Source of the DNA: Hungatella sp. UBA5982 | GTDB lineage: Bacteria > Bacillota > Clostridia > Lachnospirales > Lachnospiraceae | Length of the DNA: 5,181 nucleotides | NCBI GenBank assembly: GCA_002429965.1 | Contig: DJBG01000180.1 | Span: forward strand, 11,852-17,032 | Reading direction: 5' to 3' | Shown: positions 1 to 5,181 of the stretch, one piece after another | Layout: every line of letters starts with the position of its first letter | Position numbering within the stretch: position 1 is the first letter of the stretch | Program-made: the position numbers and the translations under genes | The notes under the pieces: model-generated | The model's database searches: none | What the model was told of the DNA's origin: nothing | The model's input: the letters and a program-made list of their open reading frames with translations, nothing else

Positions 1-921
1 TCTGCCGTTATCAATGAGGGCATCCACCGCTTCCTGAAGCATACGCTTTTCGTTGCGGACAATGATGTCCGGAGCTCCCAGCTCCAAGAGACGGGCCAGA
101 CGGTTGTTACGGTTTATGATCCTTCTGTATAAATCATTTAAGTCGGAAGTTGCAAAGCGGCCGCCGTCAAGCTGTACCATGGGACGGATATCCGGCGGAA
201 TTACCGGAACCACCGTCATGATCATCCACTCTGGTAAGTTGCCGGAATTGCGGAATGCCTCTACAACTTCCAGCCTCTTGATAATTCTGGCACGCTTCTG
301 TCCGGTAGCTTCCTTTAACCCTTTCTTTAACTCCTCAGAGTCCTTTTCAAGGTCAATGGAATGTAAAAGTTCCAGAATGGCTTCTGCTCCCATTCCTACA
401 CGGAATGAGCCGTAGCCGTATTTCTCAACTTCTTCCCGGAATTCCTTTTCTGATAAAACCTGCTTATACTGCAGTCCCGTATTGCCGGCATCAAGCACCA
501 CATAAGATGCAAAATACAGCACCTTTTCCAGGGTTCTTGGAGAAATGTCCAGGATCAGACCCATGCGGCTGGGGATCCCCTTAAAATACCAGATATGGGA
601 AACAGGAGCCGCAAGCTGTATATGACCCATACGCTCTCTGCGGACACTGGCCTTGGTTACTTCAACGCCGCATCGGTCACAGATAACGCCTTTGTACCGG
701 ATTTTCTTATATTTACCACAATGGCATTCCCAGTCCTTGCTGGGTCCAAAGATCCGTTCACAGAACAAACCGTCTTTTTCCGGCTTTAAGGTTCTGTAGT
801 TGATTGTCTCAGGCTTTTTCACCTCACCATGGGACCATTCCAGAATCTTCTCCGGAGATGCCAAACCGATCTTTATGGCATCAAATGTCATTGGGTGGTA
901 AGTTTCATTGTTTTCAGGCAT
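1..921 (-). CDS. rpoC: DNA-directed RNA polymerase subunit beta-prime, N-terminal part (runs off left edge)
   Basis: This is the 5' part (307 codons) of the beta-prime subunit, which with beta forms the catalytic cleft of RNA polymerase; the active-site NADFDGD motif lies beyond the edge. Reading back from 921 the protein begins [21 protein letters not shown] zinc-binding domain carries C66, C68, C81 and C84, matching E. coli C70/C72/C85/C88. Then come the RRERMGHI motif (about 94-101), the lid region PPDIRP...LDGGRF (242-256) and the clamp-helix coiled coil (about 258-307), the main docking site for sigma region 2. With a constant offset of 4 from E. coli, the sigma-contact positions R275, E295 and A302 appear as R271, E291 and A298. 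The fragment stops just before the rudder. M1 is chosen over M11 because only M1 has a Shine-Dalgarno site at proper spacing. It lies 18 bases after rpoB on the same strand, so it is cotranscribed with it. No frameshift is seen. Identification is secure. Confidence 0.98.
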   Translation of the reverse strand, partial: MPENNETYHPMTFDAIKIGLASPEKILEWSHGEVKKPETINYRTLKPEKDGLFCERIFGPSKDWECHCGKYKKIRYKGVICDRCGVEVTKASVRRERMGHIQLAAPVSHIWYFKGIPSRMGLILDISPRTLEKVLYFASYVVLDAGNTGLQYKQVLSEKEFREEVEKYGYGSFRVGMGAEAILELLHSIDLEKDSEELKKGLKEATGQKRARIIKRLEVVEAFRNSGNLPEWMIMTVVPVIPPDIRPMVQLDGGRFATSDLNDLYRRIINRNNRLARLLELGAPDIIVRNEKRMLQEAVDALIDNGR

Positions 922-929
922 AAGCGGTT

Positions 930-936
930 CTCCCTT
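930..936 (-). promoter_or_regulatory. Ribosome binding site of rpoC, next to tandem rpoB stops
   Basis: On the minus strand AAGGGAG lies 8 bases before the rpoC ATG. It fits within the 18-base rpoB-rpoC gap and supports the rpoC start at 921. The rpoB TAA (940-942) is followed immediately by an in-frame TAG (937-939), so termination of beta is doubly secured just before the site. No terminator-like hairpin lies between the genes, as expected for one transcript. Confidence 0.85.
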
Positions 937-939
937 CTA

Positions 940-3900
940 TTATTCTTCGTCTGAATCTTCAAATTCTGCGTCATCGAACTCCTCAAAAGAATCGTCGATA
1001 CCGTCTGCTTCTGCTTCCTCTAATTCCTCTATTTCCTCTATTTCCTCTTCTTCCACACTTACCAGCTCTGCATCCTTGAATTCCTGCTTCTGGTAACCGT
1101 GGTTGCTAAAGGACTCTTCTTCCCGGTAATGTCTGTCACCCTCGATGATGGATCTTAAATCAGTTTCTTCATATTCGGTGCTTTCCGCAATCTGAACCTC
1201 CGTATTGTCGTCACGCAGCACTCTTACATCCAGTGCCAGAGACTGAAGCTCTTTTAACAATACCTTGAAGGATTCCGGAATTCCTGGCTCAGGAATATTA
1301 TCACCTTTGATAATAGCCTCGTAGGTCTTCACACGTCCTACCACGTCATCGGATTTCACGGTCATGATTTCCTGCAGCGTATAGGAAGCGCCATATGCCT
1401 CCAGAGCCCAAACCTCCATCTCTCCGAAACGCTGGCCGCCGAACTGAGCTTTACCGCCGAGAGGCTGCTGGGTAACCAGAGAATATGGTCCTGTGGAACG
1501 GGCATGGATCTTATCGTCAACCAGATGGTGCAGCTTCAGATAATGCATGTGGCCGATGGTAACCGGGCTGTCAAAATACTCGCCGGTACGTCCGTCGCGA
1601 AGGCGTACTTTACCGTCACGGTTGACGGGAACACCCTTCCACAACTCCTTGTGCTCCAGGTGATCGCCCAGATACTCGATAACTTCAGGCTTTAAGGTTT
1701 CATTATATTTCTCCTGGAAATCTTCCCAATCTGTGTTTACATAGTCGTTGGCTACATCCAGGGTATCCATAATGTCGATTTCGTTTGCGCCGTCAAATAC
1801 CGGGGTGGATACGTTAAATCCAAGAGCCCTTGCTGCAAGGCTTAAGTGGATTTCAAGCACCTGCCCGATGTTCATACGGGACGGCACGCCCAGAGGGTTT
1901 AAAACGATATCAAGCGGACGTCCATTGGGGAGGAACGGCATATCTTCTACAGGAAGCACGCGGGAAACAACACCCTTGTTTCCGTGACGGCCGGCCATCT
2001 TATCACCTACAGAGATTTTTCTCTTCTGGGCAATGTAAATGCGGACGGTCTGATTCACGCCTGGGGAAAGCTCATCGCCGTTTTCTCTTGTAAATACTTT
2101 TGCATCCACGATAATACCATAAGCGCCGTGAGGAACTTTTAAGGAGGTATCGCGGACTTCTCTTGCCTTCTCGCCGAAGATGGCACGCAGCAGGCGCTCC
2201 TCTGCGGTCAGCTCGGTCTCTCCCTTAGGAGTAACCTTCCCAACCAGAATATCACCAGCACGGACTTCCGCACCGATTCTTATGATTCCTCTTTCATCAA
2301 GATCCTTTAAGGCATCCTCGCCAACGCCGGGAACATCCCTCGTGATCTCTTCCGGCCCTAACTTGGTGTCACGGGCTTCCGCCTCATATTCCTCAATATG
2401 GACAGAGGTATAAACATCCTCCTGCACCAGCTTCTCGCTTAAGAGAACCGCATCCTCGTAGTTGTAACCCTCCCAGGTCATGAATCCGATCAGAGGATTC
2501 TTACCGAGAGCAATCTCGCCGTTCTGAGTGGACGGGCCGTCTGCAATAACTTCACCCTTTTCCACATGGCTGTTCTTATATACGATTGGCTTCTGGTTGT
2601 AACAGTTAGACTGGTTGCTTCTTTTAAATTTAGTCAGGCGGTAAACATCTTTTCCTCCGTCTGAATCTCTCTTTACGATGATTTCATTGGATGCGGAACG
2701 TTCTACAACGCCGGCATTTCTGGCAACAACACAAACACCGGAGTCTACCGCTGCCTTAGATTCCATACCGGTTCCTACTACAGGGGTCTCTGTTGTCAGC
2801 AGAGGCACGGCCTGACGCTGCATGTTGGATCCCATGAGGGCACGGTTGGCATCGTCGTTTTCAAGGAAGGGAATCATGGCAGTTGCAACGGAAAATACCA
2901 TCTTTGGAGAAACGTCCATGAGGTCAATATTTTTCCTCTGGAATTCGGAAGTTTCTTCACGGAAACGTCCGGAAATATTCTTATGAACGAAATGACCGTC
3001 ATCATCCAAAGGTTCATTCGCCTGTGCGACTACGAAATTATCTTCTTCGTCAGCGGTCAGGTAAATGACTTCATCGGTAACCACCGGATTCTGGACATTG
3101 GTTTTATCCACCAAACGGTAAGGAGCCTCTACAAATCCGTACTGGTTTACCCTTGCATAAGTAGCAAGAGAGTTGATCAGACCGATGTTAGGACCTTCCG
3201 GCGTCTCAATCGGGCACATACGTCCATAATGGGTATAGTGAACGTCTCGGACCTCAAATCCGGCACGGTCTCTGGAAAGACCTCCAGGTCCCAATGCAGA
3301 TAAACGCCTCTTATGGGTCAGCTCTGCCAGCGGGTTGTTCTGATCCATGAACTGTGACAGCTGAGAGCTTCCAAAGAACTCCTTTACTGCTGCGGTGACT
3401 GGCTTGATATTGATCAGGGATTGGGGGGTGATGCCATCCATATCCTGTGTTGTCATACGTTCCCTGACCACACGCTCCATTCTGGAAAGACCGATGCGGT
3501 ACTGGTTCTGCAAAAGCTCGCCAACAGCACGGATTCTACGATTTCCCAAATGATCGATATCGTCAGCCGCTCCCACTTCTTCTTCCAGGTGCATGTTGTA
3601 ATTGATGGAAGCCAAAATATCTTCCTTTGTAATATGTTTTGGAATCAGTTCGTTTATATTTCTGTGAAGGGCTTTCTTAAGGGTCTCTTCATCCTCGCTG
3701 CCAGCTTCTGCCAGAATTTTTTCAAGGGCAGGATAGAATACTAACTCTGTAATACCCGCTTCCTTTGGATCAAAGTTAACAAAAGAAGTCAGATCAACCA
3801 TTAAGTTGGAAAGGACCTTCTGCTTATGCTCCACTCCTTCCAGCCAGACAAAAGGAACAGCCGCGTTCTGAATATCGATTGCAAGCTGCTTGTCTACTGT

Positions 3901-4836
3901 GGTCCCGGACTCTGCCAGAATCTCTCCGGTTGTGGTATCTACCACATCCTCAGCAAGTACATGGCCTGCAATGCGGTTTTTAAAATGAAGCTTTTTATTG
4001 AATTTATATCTTCCGACCTTTGCAAGATCGTATCTTCTGGGGTCAAAAAACATACTATTTAACAAACTTTCAGCACTATCAACAGATAAAGGTTCACCTG
4101 GGCGGATCTTCTTATATAACTCCAATAAGCCATCCTGGTAATTGTCGGACGTATCCTTACCAAAGCTGGCCAATAATTTTGGTTCTTCACCGAACAGTTC
4201 AATAATCTCAGCGTTGGTGCCAAAGCCCAGGGCACGAATCAGCACGGTTACCGGAACCTTTCTGGTTCTGTCTACACGCACGTAGAAGATGTCATTGGAG
4301 TCCGTTTCATACTCCAGCCATGCACCCCTGTTCGGGATTACCGTACAGGCATAAAGCTCCTTCCCTACCTTGTCATGTTCGATGCCATAATATATACCTG
4401 GGGAACGTACCAACTGGCTAACAATAACTCGCTCGGCACCGTTGATCACAAAGGAACCGGTATCTGTCATAAGCGGAAGATCACCCATGAAGATCTCATG
4501 TTCATTAATCTCATCTTTATCTTTATTGCAGAGCCTTACCTTTACCTTTAAAGGAGCCGCATAAGTTGCATCTCTTTCCTTGCATTCTTCTATTGTGTAC
4601 TTGATGTCGTCTTTACATAAAGTAAAATTGACAAAATCAAGACTTAAGTGTCCTGCAAAGTCTGCAATCGGAGAGATGTCTTCAAAGACTTCCTTTAACC
4701 CTTCATCAAGGAACCACTGATAGGAATTCTTTTGAATCTCAATCAGGTTTGGCATCTCAAGCACTTCTTTTTGTCTTGAGAAGCTCATTCTCAGGCTCTT
4801 ACCGGCTGGGACCGGACGCATTCTGCTTTTCTCCAT
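940..4836 (-). CDS. rpoB: DNA-directed RNA polymerase subunit beta, complete
   Basis: Beta subunit of RNA polymerase, 1298 residues; it forms one pincer of the cleft and contacts the nascent RNA-DNA hybrid. Domains in order, approximately: protrusion and lobes (25-480), fork with rifampicin region (489-517, [11 protein letters not shown]...), [13 protein letters not shown] motif (542-554), external domain (560-640), hybrid-binding and flap region (680-1115; flap-tip helix [15 protein letters not shown] at 877-891, which binds sigma region 4), and C-terminal anchor (1117-1200). Active-site lysines are K946 in [12 protein letters not shown] and K954, matching E. coli K1065 and K1073; E794-D795 match E813-D814. 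The large E. coli insertions are missing. An extra segment of about 50 residues (1028-1078) and an acidic tail (1261-1298, 24 D/E and no K/R) exceed what I recall of Bacillus beta. The ATG at 4836 fits the family N-terminus ([20 protein letters not shown]) and has a Shine-Dalgarno site. It heads the rpoBC unit, with its own promoter upstream. The frame is intact. Confidence 0.99.
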   Translation of the reverse strand: MEKSRMRPVPAGKSLRMSFSRQKEVLEMPNLIEIQKNSYQWFLDEGLKEVFEDISPIADFAGHLSLDFVNFTLCKDDIKYTIEECKERDATYAAPLKVKVRLCNKDKDEINEHEIFMGDLPLMTDTGSFVINGAERVIVSQLVRSPGIYYGIEHDKVGKELYACTVIPNRGAWLEYETDSNDIFYVRVDRTRKVPVTVLIRALGFGTNAEIIELFGEEPKLLASFGKDTSDNYQDGLLELYKKIRPGEPLSVDSAESLLNSMFFDPRRYDLAKVGRYKFNKKLHFKNRIAGHVLAEDVVDTTTGEILAESGTTVDKQLAIDIQNAAVPFVWLEGVEHKQKVLSNLMVDLTSFVNFDPKEAGITELVFYPALEKILAEAGSEDEETLKKALHRNINELIPKHITKEDILASINYNMHLEEEVGAADDIDHLGNRRIRAVGELLQNQYRIGLSRMERVVRERMTTQDMDGITPQSLINIKPVTAAVKEFFGSSQLSQFMDQNNPLAELTHKRRLSALGPGGLSRDRAGFEVRDVHYTHYGRMCPIETPEGPNIGLINSLATYARVNQYGFVEAPYRLVDKTNVQNPVVTDEVIYLTADEEDNFVVAQANEPLDDDGHFVHKNISGRFREETSEFQRKNIDLMDVSPKMVFSVATAMIPFLENDDANRALMGSNMQRQAVPLLTTETPVVGTGMESKAAVDSGVCVVARNAGVVERSASNEIIVKRDSDGGKDVYRLTKFKRSNQSNCYNQKPIVYKNSHVEKGEVIADGPSTQNGEIALGKNPLIGFMTWEGYNYEDAVLLSEKLVQEDVYTSVHIEEYEAEARDTKLGPEEITRDVPGVGEDALKDLDERGIIRIGAEVRAGDILVGKVTPKGETELTAEERLLRAIFGEKAREVRDTSLKVPHGAYGIIVDAKVFTRENGDELSPGVNQTVRIYIAQKRKISVGDKMAGRHGNKGVVSRVLPVEDMPFLPNGRPLDIVLNPLGVPSRMNIGQVLEIHLSLAARALGFNVSTPVFDGANEIDIMDTLDVANDYVNTDWEDFQEKYNETLKPEVIEYLGDHLEHKELWKGVPVNRDGKVRLRDGRTGEYFDSPVTIGHMHYLKLHHLVDDKIHARSTGPYSLVTQQPLGGKAQFGGQRFGEMEVWALEAYGASYTLQEIMTVKSDDVVGRVKTYEAIIKGDNIPEPGIPESFKVLLKELQSLALDVRVLRDDNTEVQIAESTEYEETDLRSIIEGDRHYREEESFSNHGYQKQEFKDAELVSVEEEEIEEIEELEEAEADGIDDSFEEFDDAEFEDSDEE
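1017..1052 (-). repeat. Four imperfect 9-bp tandem repeats in the acidic tail of rpoB
   Basis: On the plus strand the units are cctctaatt, cctctattt, cctctattt and cctcttctt, head to tail; the two middle copies are identical. On the coding strand they encode E/I/L-rich triplets within [13 protein letters not shown] (about residues 1262-1274). The period is a multiple of three, so gain or loss of a unit would keep the frame and change the tail by three residues. It may simply reflect biased glutamate codon use (GAG/GAA) rather than true slippage expansion. Confidence 0.7.
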
Positions 4837-4843
4837 TGACGTT

Positions 4844-4851
4844 TCACCCCT
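4844..4851 (-). promoter_or_regulatory. Ribosome binding site of rpoB
   Basis: On the minus strand AGGGGTGA lies 7 bases before the rpoB ATG at 4836. The GGTGA core pairs with the 16S anti-Shine-Dalgarno end, with one G-U wobble where the consensus has A. It fixes the start at 4836, which the family-typical N-terminus also supports. Confidence 0.8.
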
Positions 4852-4879
4852 GTTTTCTTTCTATTTGTTTCTGTTTTTG

Positions 4880-4902
4880 GGCATAAATATGCCTTTAAGG
4901 CA
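4880..4902 (-). promoter_or_regulatory. Two overlapping small hairpins in the rpoB leader
   Basis: In the predicted rpoB leader RNA three short segments TGCC (4902-4899), GGCA (4893-4890) and TGCC (within 4884-4880) occur in order. The middle one can pair with the first (TGCC-TTAAA-GGCA) or with the last (GGCAT-ATTT-ATGCC), but not with both. The stems are only 4-5 bp, so stability is low. No U-run follows, so neither hairpin is an intrinsic terminator. It may be a minor structure, a protein-binding site or chance. Confidence 0.35.
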
Positions 4903-4928
4903 CACAAATCCACAATAGTGCACATTCC

Positions 4929-4957
4929 ATAATATCATGAGACTGTCAAGGTGTCAA
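4929..4957 (-). promoter_or_regulatory. Strong sigma-A type promoter driving rpoBC
   Basis: On the minus strand a perfect -35 box TTGACA (4957-4952) is followed after exactly 17 bases by TATTAT (4934-4929), one mismatch from the -10 consensus. A TG one base upstream (4937-4936) makes it an extended -10. Upstream, around 4958-4980, is A/T-rich sequence including a six-base A-tract (4966-4961) that could act as an UP element. Transcription should begin near 4919-4923, leaving a leader of about 85 bases before rpoB. This fits a highly expressed core polymerase unit. The start site is predicted, not measured. Confidence 0.88.
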
Positions 4958-4958
4958 G
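4944..4958 (-). repeat. Direct repeat of CTTGACA at the rpoBC -35 box
   Basis: CTTGACA occurs twice on the minus strand (4958-4952 and 4950-4944), one base apart, giving an 8-bp period. The first copy is the -35 box. The second sits in the promoter spacer and has no suitable -10 at 16-18 bases downstream, so it is unlikely to be a second -35. It may be half of a direct-repeat operator or a chance duplication. Confidence 0.6.
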
Positions 4959-4971
4959 CATTTTTTGCTTG
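4955..4971. promoter_or_regulatory. Perfect dyad between the divergent promoters, a candidate operator
   Basis: CAAGCA (4955-4960), five T, TGCTTG (4966-4971) is a perfect inverted repeat with 6-bp arms. Its arms cover the upstream end of the rpoBC -35 box and the first three bases of the -35 box of the plus-strand promoter. A protein bound here would touch both promoters. It does not look like a terminator: the T-run is in the loop. The repeat is visible directly; the operator role is inferred. Confidence 0.45.
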
Positions 4972-4997
4972 TATTTTCCAAGAAAATGTGTTATACT
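4969..4997 (+). promoter_or_regulatory. Extended -10 promoter of the divergent membrane-protein gene
   Basis: On the plus strand TATACT (4992-4997) matches the -10 box with one mismatch and is preceded by TG at 4989-4990, making an extended -10 (TGTTATACT). A weak -35, TTGTAT (4969-4974), sits exactly 17 bases upstream. Transcription would begin near 5003-5005, about 42 bases before the GTG start at 5047. It is weaker than the rpoBC promoter by match to consensus. Confidence 0.7.
4973..4987. repeat. Inverted repeat ATTTTC-CAA-GAAAAT in the spacer of the plus-strand promoter
   Basis: The two 6-bp arms (4973-4978 and 4982-4987) are perfectly complementary with a three-base centre. The element lies between the -35 and -10 boxes of the plus-strand promoter and in the upstream A/T-rich region of the rpoBC promoter. 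It could be a repressor site for the plus-strand gene. In A/T-rich DNA a repeat of this size can also arise by chance. Confidence 0.4.
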
Positions 4998-5033
4998 ATT
5001 GCAGATAGGCCCAATTTTACAAAATGAACTATT

Positions 5034-5038
5034 GGAGG
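5034..5038 (+). promoter_or_regulatory. Ribosome binding site that decides a GTG start
   Basis: GGAGG is followed by 8 bases and then GTG at 5047. This is the reason for choosing GTG: the only nearby ATG upstream (5024) is in another frame and stops after eight codons. CCAAT at 5011-5015 is complementary to ATTGG at 5031-5035, so a weak hairpin could partly cover this site. Confidence 0.8.
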
Positions 5039-5046
5039 TATTCCCG

Positions 5047-5181
5047 GTGAGCACATTTTTAAACGTATTATTAGTGATTCTTTTCATCGCAGCCGTGGCT
5101 CTGGCAGTCCTTTATTTTCTTGGAAGAAAGCTGGAAAAGCGTCAGGTGGAACAGCAGCAGGCATTGGAAGCTGCGGCACAG
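5047..5181 (+). CDS. Small single-pass membrane protein, unrecognised, N-terminal part (runs off right edge)
   Basis: The first 45 codons of a gene that continues past the window. The GTG start is supported by GGAGG at ideal spacing. The protein begins (M)STFLNVLLVILFIAAVALA. Residues about 4-25 form one hydrophobic helix with no charged residue, and RKLEKR (27-32) follows at once. By the positive-inside rule the N-terminus is outside and the rest is cytoplasmic. I see no cleavage motif or lipobox, so this is an anchor rather than a cleaved signal. Residues 33-45 are rich in Q, E and A and probably helical. I do not recognise the family; the visible part is too short to separate it from the many short anchored proteins of Gram-positive bacteria (YneF-like, YajC-like and others), and no function is proposed. 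It is transcribed divergently from rpoBC from a promoter that abuts the rpoBC promoter, which may link their expression. Confidence 0.8.
   Translation, partial: MSTFLNVLLVILFIAAVALAVLYFLGRKLEKRQVEQQQALEAAAQ

Noticed and set aside
53..789. Plus-strand open frames at 53-415 and 595-789
   Set aside because: They lie antisense to the conserved rpoC reading frame, have no recognisable domains and show composition expected of a shadow frame.
889..891. Alternative rpoC start at Met11
   Set aside because: There is no Shine-Dalgarno sequence before it, while the upstream ATG at 921 has AAGGGAG at 8 bases and sits close behind rpoB.
908..1096. Plus-strand serine-rich open frame opposite the end of rpoB
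   Set aside because: It is the antisense of the glutamate/aspartate-rich tail of RpoB (GAA/GAG read backwards gives TTC/CTC and, shifted, TCC/TCT serine codons). It has no independent ribosome binding site or family match.
1504..4205. Several plus-strand frames of 60-107 codons opposite rpoB
   Set aside because: All are antisense to highly conserved beta-subunit coding sequence. Several overlap one another in different frames and none resembles a known protein.
4880..4902. Possible intrinsic terminator upstream of rpoB
   Set aside because: The stems are only 4-5 bp and no T-run follows on either strand, so termination or attenuation by this structure is unlikely.
4955..4971. Dyad with T-rich centre read as a terminator
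   Set aside because: The T-run is in the loop and not after the stem, and the element lies between two divergent promoters where no transcript would end.

Overview
This window is a piece of a bacterial chromosome carrying the core RNA polymerase locus. Both large genes are on the minus strand: a complete rpoB (beta subunit, 1298 codons) followed 18 bases downstream by the first 307 codons of rpoC (beta-prime), which runs off the left edge. The right end holds a compact divergent promoter region of about 210 bases (4837-5046) and the first 45 codons of a plus-strand gene for a small single-pass membrane protein.

The organism is probably in class Clostridia, most likely the Lachnospiraceae. 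This rests on the closeness of RpoB to Gram-positive beta, the absence of the two large proteobacterial beta insertions, a roughly 50-residue insertion before the C-terminal hybrid-binding/anchor segment, a long acidic C-terminal tail, and AGGAGG-type ribosome binding sites. The assignment comes from remembered family features, not from a search, and the species cannot be named.

Layout: 1-921 rpoC 5' part; 922-939 short rpoB-rpoC gap with a Shine-Dalgarno site; 940-4836 rpoB; 4837-4928 rpoB leader with two mutually exclusive small hairpins; 4929-4957 a near-consensus extended -10 promoter for rpoBC; 4955-4971 a perfect dyad overlapping the -35 elements of both divergent promoters; 4969-4997 the promoter of the plus-strand gene; 5047-5181 that gene's 5' part.

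rpoB and rpoC are evidently cotranscribed and give the two large subunits that form the polymerase active-site cleft. The less ordinary part is the upstream side. In many bacteria rpoB follows rplL in one transcription unit. Here a divergent gene sits directly upstream, so rpoBC appears to be driven from its own strong promoter, arranged back to back with that of a membrane protein I do not recognise. No mobile element, CRISPR array, tRNA, rRNA or intrinsic terminator was seen, and no previously undescribed enzymatic system is evident.
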